A stretch of DNA of 64,000 nt, taken from the NCBI GenBank assembly GCA_029641185.1, contig JAPWGK010000001.1, positions 3,856,501 to 3,920,500 on the forward strand, given 5' to 3'. Under the pieces are notes generated by a model that ran no database searches, was not told the origin of the DNA, and was given only the letters and a program-made list of their open reading frames with translations. A program made the translations under genes and the position numbers. Shown here one piece after another: positions 52,585 through 63,850 of the stretch (position 1 is the stretch's first letter; every line of letters starts with the position of its first letter). The DNA is from Pseudofabraea citricarpa (lineage: Eukaryota > Ascomycota > Leotiomycetes > Helotiales > Dermateaceae).

Positions 52585-53905
52585 TTAAGAAGCAGATTCA
52601 AACGAGTTGACCGTATCCACCACAGCCTGTACTAAATCTTTGTACTCAATGCCAAGTACCTCCTTGCTGCGGGTGTTACCAATTCTGAAAGTACCACCTT
52701 CAGGGAATTGACCACCCTCGGCATTTATTGACGGCATGGCAGAAAGATATTGTGGGAAGTTCTCTCGGATAATGTCCACAACCAACCTGTTGTTATACTG
52801 GCCTGCTGCCAGGAGAAACCGCTTATTTGCTGCTGCGGGTAGTTCCATCGCTTTTACATGAGCAAGTGCTACCTCACGGACATCAACCCAGCAATAACCA
52901 CTATCCATTGTAAGCCTTGGCACCTGTACTGCTCGGAGTTAAGATACTCACCCGAGATCCGGAATCTTTTCCTTTGCCATTCCTTGAGTGATGCCGTATA
53001 TCACCTGGTTCGAGGTATTTAGACTTTGAAGGGTGTGTAGGCCGGGGATCTGTGAAGCTTAGTGTCTGCCGACATTTATCTGACTTTTTACTTACAATGG
53101 GACCAAAGACCAACGTAGGAAGAATTGTAGAGAGAGTGAATTGGGGATTTTCCTTTTCCATAAATTCCCAGGCTGCCTTTTCGGCGAACACTTTGCTTCC
53201 TGTAGATAAATCAGAAAAGGAAAACATATTGAGAAACCCCAAGAATACAAAGAGACAGCCTGAGTTTTAGAAATAAAATCAACTTACCGGTGTACCCATA
53301 AGCAGGGTTAGACAATGCTGCTTCGTAGGTCATTAGATTCCACTCATCTTCGGAATATACATGTTCGGGCCAGTTTCCTCGTGCTCCATCATACACGGAA
53401 GCGAAAGACGCAGTGATGATGACAGTCTTCACTGTAGGTGCTGACTTCTTGATTGCTTGTAGGATCCCAACAGTCCCTTTGACAGCTGGATCAATCAAGT
53501 CCTTCGCTAAAATTAGTAAAGTACAAATTTCGTCCTATTTGCATCGTACCTTCTGGATGTCCTTTACGCTGAACTGGAATGGACTAGCAGTATGAATAAC
53601 CGCCTCAAATGGTGGGTTAGAAATGATGGCTTCGTCAAATGCGTTCAACTTTGCAATATCCTCGACAATTGCAAAATCAAGCGAATCTTTTCCATAATTT
53701 GAATACACCTTTTTCAGCTGTTCAGCCTTGGCTCGGCTTCTAACAGTAGTAACAACGGAATGCCTGTTTAAACAACTGTGAGTACGGTGTGTATCGTGAT
53801 TTGAATTCATTAATTGGTTGAGTAGACTCACCCCCTTTTCAAAAGAGACTCTAGCACGTGTGCTGCGATAAATCCACTTCCGCCGGTAAGTAGTACTCTT
53901 GTCAT
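52585..53905 (-). CDS. NAD(P)-dependent reductase (extended SDR, GRE2/cinnamoyl-CoA-reductase-like)
   Basis: The family reduces carbonyls such as methylglyoxal, dihydroflavonols or cinnamoyl-CoA. Start at 53905 with MTRVLLTGGSGFIAAHVLES (nucleotide-binding GxxGxxA). Then VVTTVRSRAKAEQLKK, FEAVIHTASPFQF, DLIDPAVKGTVGILQAI, catalytic Ser in VIITASFASVYD and YTGSK (YxxxK), FTLSTILPTLVFGP, YGITQGMAKEKIPDLG, and finally VPRLTMDSGYCWVDVREVA and FRIGNTRSKEVLG. Four introns are canonical. Between PDLG and VPRLT only 28 nt lie between a GTGAGT donor and a CAG acceptor, and removing them shifts the frame; leaving them in brings a stop. Either the intron suffered a deletion and the gene is dead, or there is a sequence error. 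Confidence 0.75.
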
Positions 53906-54794
53906 TTTTGAGAATATTTCTGTGGAATTAATGATGTGTGGGAATGATGGAATTTTGTTGATCTAAAGTCACACTGGCAATGAGGTTATCTTATAAAAAA
54001 AATAGAGCAGTTTTCGAGATCCCCCGACGGGCTATCAAACTGACCGCTTGAGTTATTCTCATGAGAAAGTAGCATATTGAGTCTCATTCTGAGGCTCTCG
54101 AGTCATGATGGCGACCCCGAAATTGGAGAAATGTAGCCGAAACTTAATCAAAGTCCGCCGACACGAATTAAGCGAAACGTTTGTATGCACGTCACGTTGG
54201 ACTTAGGCTCTAGCGACGGAGTTAGAAGGGAAAGCCCTCATGCCGGCATCAAAACCTTATATGGCTAGGTTCTTTGTTAAAAGATGGATTAAAGCAAACA
54301 CGCCGAATCCCGAACCTGCATGAACATGAATTTATCTTCCTATGTGACATTCAGATGGGTCTATGCTGTCATTGCAAAACACATTTGGGCTCACTTTGAC
54401 AACTGTTTTTGTAAAGTTATGCGTGAAGCTATGGAATAAGTCGGTTGTTTCATTTTGGGTTTATAATCAGGGTCTAATCCAATCCACAGCAAAACCATAT
54501 CTTCTTTTACTATATATTTTTTTGGAAACTTGGCCACTTTCAAGTGGATCACCAATGTGTGCAGTCAACTGCACTTAGTCGTCCAATTTTCTTGGGGCTG
54601 AAAATATTCCACTGGTTCAAATTGCTTGTTGCTAGACGTTTAATGCTTATTTTAACCGTGCACTTTTTTAAAGTAGTTATGCCACTAATATTTTATTCAC
54701 GGCATGAACAGTAGCGAGTCTGCCAAAGGTTGTTCCAAAGGAGAATCATCACAATAATTCTGGCGACTGGCTTATAGTCTATTATTGCATTGAC
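53906..54794. other. Spacer
   Basis: About 0.9 kb between the reductase promoter and the 3' end of the regulator. A few short frames, none supported. Confidence 0.4.
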
Positions 54795-56892
54795 TCAACC
54801 GAGCAAGTCCCTCCATACCGAGTCACCAATTGTCTCTGTGGCATCCAAGTTGTTCAAGTCATCGAGATAGGAGTTCCAATTAGGCGTAGGGTCGAAAGAA
54901 GCACCAAAGTCTCCAGAACCCATTCCAGTAGATAAATCCAAATAATTATTCGGATTGGCAATCAGACTTGTTGGGTTGTGGGCTGCCTGACTAAAGCTTG
55001 GTCCAGCAGCAGTGGAATGTGAGAGGGCGTTATTCATATATGACTGAAAGGCATGATCTGAGTTTGACGGGAGAAAGTTATGAGGAACGTCTGCTGAAGT
55101 AGAACTTGAGGCTGAGGGGAGAGAGTTTAGGTCAATCCCATGTATCTGACAGATTCTTTGGCTGCAATTTGTAAGAAGCTGAAGGCCTGATTTCGCCATT
55201 GCACTTCTCCTTTGCATCAGACTGAGCCTGCTGATGGCTTCACAAAGAACCATGTATGTCTTGATCACAACTGATCTCTCCATAGACCTGTTTTCAATCA
55301 CCATAGCAGATAGAAACATCGCTGCGTCAATAGTGTAGAAAGAAAGGTTGTAGATCCTATGTTGATGTTCTTTAACAAGTTCAAAAAGTTGCTGCTGTGC
55401 TTTAAGACATGCAAATGCAGCTTCTGTGGCGGCTTTCCGACTCGTGTCATGCTGATTGACATGAGGACGATGCAAAGCAATAAGAAACGATTGAGCAGCA
55501 TTTGATATATGTTGTCGTTGCTTCAGGAGACGTGGGTATTGAAGGTCCAAAGAGGTATCTGGATTCTGTGGCCGCACCGGCGGTGGTAGGTTTTGAAGGT
55601 AGGATATAACCTGGTTGTGCAAGTTTTGAATAAACCCATAGTCTGTGAAATGTGCTTTATTTGCACCTTTCGAGAGGATTTCGTGTATCTTCTGGGCAAG
55701 GAAGTAATGAAACAAATGAGCCGAGTAAGTAGAAGGAACATCAGATGCATTGGCTGGTGTAGGAATAATTTTCGATGGCTGCTCCGGAATATTGCAATCA
55801 AGTGGGGTTCTTGCTGTACAATCAAGGGCGTTAATTGCTCGTGGACGGCCGAGAACAAATGCCATATGACTTCAGAATCAGTACGGTTAAAATCTACACA
55901 GAGCAATAACTAACCTGTCCCAAATGAACAACGTCATCCAAAGACGACGCTTATACTCGTCGTACCATAATTTATCAAGGGTCCTTTCAAGTGGCATCGA
56001 TTCCGACTGCTGTATATTGCTTTGCAAGTGAAATCCAAGATCTTGAGCTTGTCTATGTGGATAATCAGTGACGTAAGAAGATTGGTTTGGAGTGCTCTTA
56101 CTTGATGGAGTCTCCTAAGCTATACCAGGACTCTGTTCCTCGGCTACAATTCTTCAACCAGAGAGATCTCATCAACTCATGCTGCACAGAAACAATGCTT
56201 GAGTGATGTCGTCCTAAGGTCTGCACCAAGTCTACTCCTGCCTTGCTGTACTTGTAAGATAGTTGATCTGCTGCCTTAAGATCCACAAGACCGAGGGCTT
56301 TCGCACATGAACTGTCGAGAGGCAGAAATTGTAAAGATACAGCCAGAACTTGGAAAAGCAAAGAAGGAAAATGTTGTAGCTGAAGAGGCACATTGTTGAT
56401 ACCCTTGTCCCGAGAGTCCAGCCAGGACTTGTAGAGATTATTGAAGTAAAATTGTTCGAGCACCAAAAAATACCAGTTAGCTTCATCAAAATAGTTCTCG
56501 ATGAGGCCTTTGATGATTGGTTTTGTGGGGAGCTGGGCCAAAATTTGCCTGAACTGATCTTTGATCTCCGTATCACGAGATGGCTCGGAGACAGCTAGAG
56601 GGCTCCCAAGAAGAGATTTTTGCAGCGCTGTGTAGGTGTTGTTGTCAGAATTTAGCGAGTATCCGGCTTGACCGGTGAGATTGAAAGCATATTGCTCTGA
56701 CTCCTCTGATACCCGTAAGGATTCATCTCGATTACTGGCATCTTCTTTTTCATCATCATATATACATTTTTCGCGTACATTACGGGCTTCGCAATTGCTG
56801 CAAGGTCTTCCATGATTACACTTTTGTTTTCGGCGGTGACATTCGATACATGCAGTCACATATCGTTTGCGTTTGAAAGGAGGGCCGTCCAT
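54795..56892 (-). CDS. Zn(II)2Cys6 transcription factor with fungal-specific domain
   Basis: Exons 56892-56102, 56052-55915 and 55869-54795 join in frame to 667 aa. Zinc cluster at residues about 15-43: CIECHRRKQKC, then NHGRPCSNCEARNVREKC (CX2CX6CX5CX2CX8C), preceded by a basic PFKRKR. The fungal transcription-factor middle region follows: IKGLIENYFDEANWYF, LWMTLFIWDS joined to HMAFVLGRPRAIN across the last intron, then long helical segments and a Ser/Asn-rich C-terminus that could activate transcription. It shares its orientation with the reductase gene to its left. A regulatory link to that gene or to the alcohol dehydrogenase is plausible but unproven. Confidence 0.92.
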
Positions 56893-57717
56893 GGGGCTGA
56901 CGCACGTCGTTCGAGATGATAGACAAATTGTCTGCTTCCTCTAACAAAAAGGAGTGGTAAACCACGCTACTCTCGGGCGGGCTGTTTCTGATGACTAAAA
57001 CATTATTTCCATGTGACTACTTGCCAAGGTACTCCAAAGCTCGCCAAGTTGAAGAACGATCTTTTCGTCTTTCATTGATATAGCCTCTAAATCTAGATAA
57101 AAACACGATTTAACAATCCGAGTGCTGCGGTAAGCCAGACCTCGGATATAGTAGTGAGGGAAATTCTTCTTAAAAGGAAAATTTTTCGTTGTAGGTATTA
57201 TCAGACTCAACCGTTCAGATGGAGGGGGTTCTGACTCTTTAATTGGCTGTATTATGCCAAGCTAACCACCGGAGAACATTTCTAATGCTTGAAATTGGTG
57301 GAAATTTACTGCATTGGCAGTAGCGAGGAGATCACATGAGCTTAGAATAGCCATATTGAGTCGAACTTCCATCTACTAAAATATCTGGACACCCTTGAAG
57401 TTTAAGTATCTACTCATACCCAGATGTTGCACAATGCGGGGCAGAGTGTATATCACGTGTCAATACATCGGCATTCAAGATAACAGCCGGCAAATCAGGA
57501 GGCACACAAGCAGAGAATGGGATTCTGATAGGAATTCTCTATTTTTCATCCGTGATAACGTAGATACTTCCGTCTTTCAAGTTCGCGCTTTGACTGTGCA
57601 GCCGGCTATTTAACATAAACCACTCGCCTAACTTCTTGCCTCTCGACTCCTTTTCTATTCAACGTCCGAGCAACTTTACAATTCATATCCTTGCTCGAAT
57701 TTTTATTCAAGATCAAA
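56893..57717. promoter_or_regulatory. Divergent promoter region between regulator and TIGR04076 gene
   Basis: The two genes are transcribed away from this 0.8-kb stretch. It contains a short GC-rich segment near 57440-57490. No specific element identified. Confidence 0.35.
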
Positions 57718-58118
57718 ATGACAACCACCATACAAGAAGATGCATTCGATCTGTATGATCTCCGCGTTGAAGTCATCTGCCCTGCAGGCGAGAAGATGAT
57801 CTGCGGAGCCAAAGAAGGCGACTATTTCACGCTTGAAGGAGAGATGCTATACTTGCCACCAAATCAAGGAATCTCGATTTACAGTCTGTGTAAGTTGGCT
57901 ATCAATCGTTCGAAGAATCTCGCTAACATCGTCTAGCCGCCGTGTTACCGTTGCTGGCTGCAAAACAGAGGATGACGCATAAGAATGATTGGATGTCTAC
58001 CGATGCTTTGGTCGCTTGTCCTGATCCAAATTGCAAGAGCCAGTTGAGAATCACGAGGACGGGAATTAGGACTTTTAGCCATGGGGAGACGACAGTTGTT
58101 GGATTGGAGGGGAACTGA
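57718..58118 (+). CDS. TIGR04076 family protein
   Basis: Exons 57718-57889 and 57937-58118 give 117 aa. Features of this small family: DLRVEVICPAGEKMICGAKE, GDYFTLEGEMLYLPP, IYSLSAVLPLLAAKQR and a C-terminal CPDPNCKSQLRITRTG with FSHGETTVV. The two spaced cysteines in CPDPNC may bind metal. The intron splits a serine codon and restores SLSAVLPLLAA, which supports the join. The function of the family is not known. Confidence 0.8.
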
Positions 58119-59222
58119 ATCATTAATATGAGCGGCAAGTAAAGTGAACGTCACTATCACTCGACCTAAATTGTTTCTTTTAAATTCATGCGGATTATCA
58201 AAAATTGAGTATCCTGTAGTACAACCAGGTCATTGGAGCCTCAATTTCTCGTCAAGAAATAAACGAAAAATTCATGAAATATATTGCGGGATTCAAGTGC
58301 ACAGAATCAGCAGAAGACACAAATTAATAGAAAACACACAACTACTGGAAAGCAAATAATCATTACAAAGCATTTTATCGTTGTACCGTTTTAATCACCA
58401 GAAACAACTCAATGTCTCAAATGGATTTATTGACATGGGGACAAGTGGTATCTTTAGCATTATAGGGTATCCTAACTCCAGCCTGATTTCTCGTTGACGA
58501 AGAGCCTGAATAGCGCTGTAAATAGATAAGCGAGCAGAATGACAATGTCGATATCAATAAAGTAATCCATTTCAAATACCATCACCTCTTTGGCTTTGGG
58601 TCAGGTATCCGTCACGAAATCACGGTGGAAAAGTCCAACCCGATTTTCCCCCGCACGTACTTCCCGACCAAAACCAACCACAACCTTAAAGTTTGTCTAC
58701 CGCAGCATCCGATCTCGAACCACGTACGTACGCGTCTCTTGGCCACAAGATACAAGAAACGCGACAGACGAGCACAAAGTTCGAAAACCCTCTGCAAGAA
58801 ATGAGAATAAGCACTTGCAATGCTCCGCCTCCCTTCGCATTCGTATTTCGCGTGCCCAAGAACAAGCGAAACGGGCTTGGCTCCGCAGGAGTTCGGCAGA
58901 CCAAGAGGCCCGATGCAGCAAGTATGAGCAGCCAAAAGGCGAGAAGGTGTATGTCGTGATGCGTAACTGTGATGGCTGTGTTGGTTCTTGGCCCTTTTAA
59001 GACGGGATACAATGTGGTAGCCTGTGGAGGTGAGGGCGAAAGAGTACGCACGCAGTGCAGAAGCAGAGCGGAGATACAGAACGGGAGAGATTTGTGACGT
59101 CGTTTTTTACAGTACGGGCTGGATATATAGTGAGTTGGAGACGGAGATTTGGAAGTAAGGATATTCCAGCAGTCAAGCAAATCACCATTCTCTGTTCGCA
59201 TCATAGCATAGCAGATACCAAT
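58119..59222. other. Spacer with overlapping non-gene frames
   Basis: From 58590 to 59260 nearly all six frames are open at once, because few AT-rich stop words occur. No frame shows a domain. The stretch most likely holds the promoter and leader of the RTA1-like gene. Confidence 0.4.
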
Positions 59223-60391
59223 ATGGCAGACCTCGCAGGCCTCCTCCCTTCTCCTCATGGAAACACTGCTCTCCTCGCCAACCCTGAAGATCTCTGCACA
59301 CTTTCGACCTGCGATTTAACACTCGCACAAATCCGCTACATCCCGTCATTAGGCGGGAATGCCTTCTTTATCGTAGCCTTCTCTTCCCTCTTCGCACTTC
59401 AAGCATTCTTTGGGATCAAATATAGGACATGGCCATTTCTGAGCATCATGCTTACCGGCCTGTTTCTCCAGAGCATCGGCTATATCGGAAGGATAATGAT
59501 GCACAATAATCCGTTTCGACGGGACCATTTTCTGTTGTATCTCATTCCAATAACGATTGCTCCAGTATTCTTCTCGGGGGCTTTATATATTTGTGCCTTT
59601 AGGATTATGAACCTTTTCAGCGATGCGAAAGAGAGTCGATTTCGACCGAGGATATACTTGATTGTATTTGGGACTGGGAGTCTCCTCGCTTTGTCGATCA
59701 AAGTAATTGGTGGTATAGTGGCAGCAACGGGATCAAGTGTATGTTTCTGCATCTGCAAACCTTTCATGTTAGCTGCCACTAACAAGACAAATAGGTACAT
59801 ACTGGTCTCCACGTGATACAAGCAGGTATCTTCATCCAACTGTTCATCCTCTCGCTCTTCACAATAGCGAATATCGATTTCGGTTTCCAGATTCTACGCA
59901 GAGGATACACGCTACCAGAATTCACTAGGAAGCTCCCCTTCAAACTCTTCCTCATAACCATGGTACTCTCCACACTCACCCTCATCATTCAGACAATCTA
60001 CCTGGCCGTGAAGTTCAGCATATCTACACAGCCAACAGGCGAGGTACCCTTCATGCTCCTCGAAAGCAGCTTGCCCTTGATTGCATGCTTGAGTCTTACT
60101 CTTTTCCACCCTGGAAGATGTTTAAGAGGTGAACCTGGTCTCAAAACATTCAAGGGCGTGGATGGAAAACGAATATCCGCTTCCAGCTTTGGAAGCATAG
60201 TTAGTATGGATGTTGAGCAGCAAGCTCCGAAGTTTCCGGATAATGACAATGAGAGTGTATACTCAACAAATACTGCTACTGCTGTCGTTGCCATGGTTGG
60301 AAGACCGCGTGCTGTACACATTGAACTATCGTCGATTTATGGAATTCCATATGAATGCACGAGGGATGATCTTCCAAGACCATCAATTTGA
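59223..60391 (+). CDS. RTA1-like membrane protein
   Basis: Exons 59223-59738 and 59795-60391 give 370 aa. Seven hydrophobic segments in the family pattern: NAFFIVAFSSLFALQAFFG, FLSIMLTGLFLQSIGYIGRI, YLIPITIAPVFFSGALYICA, YLIVFGTGSLLALSIKVIGG, IFIQLFILSLFTIANI, LFLITMVLSTLTLIIQTIY and MLLESSLPLIACLSLTLFHPG. The family marks GYIGR, RPRIYLIVF and the C-terminal LFHPGRCL are present. The last 80 residues are cytosolic and polar. Unlike the RTA1-like gene at 39.5 kb, the frame is intact. Role by family: lipid movement or stress resistance at the plasma membrane; not proven for this gene. Confidence 0.88.
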
Positions 60392-60652
60392 CTGCTTGTT
60401 TCCGGGAGTTGAAATGGCGCATGGCTTTTGAGCGAGGTTCTTTTAAAATAAATAGGCAGCTTAGAATGAACTATGCTCCTTTTCCTTGAGATACATCAGA
60501 TTTTTGGTCACCCACGTGCATAATAAGGCGAATCAATAGTACAGAGCAACGAAGCAACTGTCACTTTCAGATGCATTATAAAGTTCTAGAATACACGTGC
60601 CATGAATTGAAGCGCGTAGTTTCCAGTGTCCATCCTCATGCCCAGCCCGGAC

Positions 60653-62208
60653 CTACAAGTACAATCCCTCCGGTTCACCTTCACTCTTGGTCTTCAGAAC
60701 TCTTTCTCTTGCGGCTCTGAAATCTGCCATCTGCACACGCATTCTTCGTTCTCGGAGTGCCATCAACCCAGCTTCAGAGCAGATAGCCTTGATGTCAGCA
60801 CCAGAGAGATCGTCTTTTTGCGTAATAAACTCCTCCAAATCGACGTCCTCATTCAAAGACATCTTTGAGGTGTGCAAGGTGAAGATCTTTCGCTTGGTAT
60901 GTTGATCTGGGTTCTCGAAGAGAATCTTTCTGTCGATACGACCAGGTCTGATCAGGGCAGGGTCAAGAGTATCAATCTTGTTGGTTGCCATGATAACCTT
61001 GACGTCTCCACGATCATCGAAACCATCAAGTTGATTTAATAGTTCCAACATGGTTCTCTGAATTTCTCTCTCTCCACCAGATGTAGACTCATATCGCTTG
61101 GTACCAATGGCATCAATTTCGTCAATGAACACAATTGAGGGGGCGTTTTCGGCAGCAACCTATCACGATTAGACTGGTTCAATATTACAAAACAAAGGTC
61201 ATACCTGGAAGAGTTGTCTGACGAGTCTTGGTCCGTCACCCAAGTATTTTTGAATCAACTCGCTTCCCACAATACGTAAGAATGTGGCGCTTGTCTGATT
61301 TGCAACAGCCTTTGCAAGCAGAGTCTTTCCAGTACCTGGTGCACCATAGAGAATGACACCCTTCGGGGGTTTGATACCCATCTCCTCGTATAACTCGGGA
61401 TGTAGAAGTGGCAGCTCCACAGATTCGCGGACCTCTTGGATTTGTGATTCCAGGCCTCCGATATCCGCGTATGATTCTGTTGGCGCCTTGTCGAGTTTCA
61501 TCACTGTCACCAGAGGATCTGTGTCATCTGTGAGAACGCCCACAATCGAAACAGATTTGTGATGAAGTAAGACGCTGGCTCCTGGCTCAAGAAGATCCTT
61601 ATCGACAAATGACATGATCGATACGTAGTATTCGGGTCCAGTTGTACTAGAAACGATGGCATGGTCATCATCAATCATCTCCTCCAAAGTTCCCACTCCC
61701 ATCGGGCTTCCTCGCATGTCATCGACTCGTCCGCGCTCATCAGCATTTCGATCGAGAGCGTCGGAATCACCCCCAGCTGTAGCTGGTGCTCCTCCCTCCT
61801 TTGCTGCCTTTGCCTTTCGAAGACGTTCTTGGTTCTCGACGTACTCCTCTTCGAGGAGGAGATGATCGTGGATCCGTTGCATTCGCAGATATCTTAGCTT
61901 GCAACGAGATGTGGGATAGACAGCTGGGAGCTTGGCCGACGCATTTGGGCCAACAGCCTTGCGCTTCTTGCGCCCAATGCGAGTCGTTGGTCGTGGTGGT
62001 GGCTCGTACTTAGGCTTCTCCTTCTGTTGATGGGATGATTAGCATCGCCACATCTATCAGCATACCCGTCGTAGAGTAGCGTACCTTCTTGTCCTTCTCA
62101 TCTTTGTTATCTCCGCCCTGGCCGTTGCCTCCAAGGCCGGACTGCTGGTTTCCCTGTGAAGATACGTCAACTTCGCCCTTCAGCTAGCCTTGTGCCCGTG
62201 CTTACCAT
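60653..62208 (-). CDS. RPT2: 26S proteasome regulatory ATPase subunit 4 (RPT2)
   Basis: One of the six AAA ATPases of the 19S base that unfold ubiquitinated substrates and open the 20S gate. The protein starts [15 protein letters not shown], the conserved N-myristoylation signal of RPT2; the first exon is just the ATG, with a GTAAGC donor directly after it. [12 protein letters not shown], a coiled-coil region ([15 protein letters not shown]) and the OB fold ([17 protein letters not shown]) follow. The AAA domain has [11 protein letters not shown], Walker A GAPGTGKT, pore loop region [10 protein letters not shown], Walker [12 protein letters not shown] and arginine fingers in [11 protein letters not shown]. 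The C-terminus is LYL, the HbYX-type tail that inserts into the 20S ring. Convergent with the RTA1-like gene (262 bp apart) and divergent from the E2 gene. Confidence 0.97.
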
Positions 62209-63029
62209 CTTGCCTCGTGCGTCCTCGCACCACTCAAATTACAGTCTGAATGGTATGGATGCCGTGGGTGAGTGCGGGATGGCGGTATGATTGATGATGG
62301 GGTTGTTGATGGGGGAGGGAGTGTTGTTGGTAATGGACTGTATGGCAGCTTCCCTAAGCTTCGGCAGGCGACAGCGCGATGCGTACCTTGTTTTAGCGCG
62401 AGGTCTCGGCCCGTCTCATCTTCCGCAAATGCACGTGATATTGTAACCCTCAGCAGCGGCAGTCGGGAAGTAGCAGATGTCGAGGCTGTGACTGCGACTT
62501 TCGAATTCATTCATTGGAACACGTACAACGTCCAGCCTCACACTGCAGAGAAAGTCACCAATCCAGCTCCCTCTACATTATAAACGGCCCCTTTCCTTCT
62601 GTCTGCGCTTTATCGTTCTTCCACACATTCATCCCGCTCAGTGTCTTAGACTGCCACAGTCAGAGCTGCGACCCCACCATTCACACCTCCGCCTCAGTCT
62701 TGCAGGGCAGACTGCCAAACATACCCACAACCACGAAATCCTGATCAAATCACGCATAGTGCAAATCTCCTGGCTCTCATACGTAGCCCTGTGTCTCTGA
62801 ATCAGCTCTCTGGATCACCCTAAAACCATCTCATACCTTTGCTGCTACTGCTGGTCCCTCCTGTTGCTGCCGCATAATTATTTGCAGTGACATTCTTAGG
62901 TAGGCACTCTTCCAAAGCACGCAAAGGTAGACTAACCCAAAGCCTGGTGGAAAACAGTCCCCAAGCCCAATAGCCCAGTCAGACTTTGCTCGAATATCGA
63001 AAACTCGAATCCTCAGCAAGCCAGCCATC
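62209..63029. promoter_or_regulatory. Shared bidirectional promoter of RPT2 and the UBC1-type E2 gene
   Basis: 820 bp separate the two start codons. Frames in this stretch on both strands show no protein features. Co-regulation of a proteasome subunit and a ubiquitin-conjugating enzyme from one promoter would make sense. I could not find the yeast proteasome element GGTGGCAAA. Confidence 0.5.
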
Positions 63030-63850
63030 ATGAATTCAAATCGAACTCGCAGAGTCGCCAAAGAGATGGCAGATATTCACAACGATGCAGAGTCCAGCAT
63101 CCAGTGCCAGCCAGCCCAAGGAGATGATGTCACACACTTACTAGCCTCTTTCCCTGGTCCCCCAGATACTCCATACGAAGGTGGAACATATGTGGTGGAT
63201 GTGAAGATACCAAACGATTACCCATTCCGACCTCCGGTCATGTTCTTCAAAACCAAACTCTGGCATCCAAATGTCAGCAGCCAGACGGTAAGCGATGTTC
63301 TAAGGAACTGGGGACCGTACTGACTGGCCAGGGTGCTATTTGTCTAGATACACTCGGTTCAGCCTGGTCTCCTGTTCTGACCATCAAATCCGCTCTTTTA
63401 TCTCTCCAATCCTTACTCAGCACTCCGGAGCCAAAAGATCCGCAAGATGCAGAAGTAGCCACTATGTTGATGAATGCACCTCACGAGTTCCAGCGGGTTG
63501 CCCGGGAATGGGCTGTACAATATGCTGGAGCTCCAAAAGCATCGTGGAACCCGAATATTTCACAAAATGCAACAAACTCACGACCGAAAAAGACTCGAGA
63601 GGAGGAACTTCGAGACCAGGCTGCGCGGTATGTCAAACCCATTTCTTTGTGTTATACCTGCTAATTTCAGTACAGGTACCAAGGCTACAACAAGGACTTG
63701 ATTGATCGATTTGTCAACATGGGATTTGACATCGATCGAGTTGTCGAAGCTTTCAACTTCGTGCAGATCGATCGAAATGATGGCTTGGATTATGAGCTCG
63801 AGGAGGCATACATGGGTGACATTACCGCAAGACTGCTGGGAGAGCCGTAA
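63030..63850 (+). CDS. UBC1: Ubiquitin-conjugating enzyme E2 with UBA domain (UBC1/UBE2K type)
   Basis: E2 that builds Lys48-linked ubiquitin chains for proteasomal degradation. Exons 63030-63287, 63332-63627 and 63676-63850 give 242 aa. MNSNRTRRVAKEMADI is the family's first helix; PYEGGTYVVDVKIPNDYPF and HPN (residues 79-81) precede the active-site Cys90 in GAICLDTL. The E2 fold ends near LMNAPHEFQRVAREWAV, and after a linker (TNSRPKKTREEELR) the C-terminal UBA domain is seen (DLIDRFVNMGFDIDRVVEAF, about residues 192-211). The stop is TAA directly after LLGEP. The same spot also reads as a splice donor (GTAAGT) with an acceptor at 63888 and open sequence to the window end, so a longer C-terminus is possible. 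Confidence 0.93.

Noticed and set aside
58590..59258. 136-codon plus and 190-codon minus frames
   Set aside because: All frames are open here because of base composition; no domain, and they overlap a promoter region.
62202..62583. Two overlapping frames of about 100 codons at the RPT2 promoter
   Set aside because: They lie in the divergent promoter and leader, and show only low-complexity sequence.
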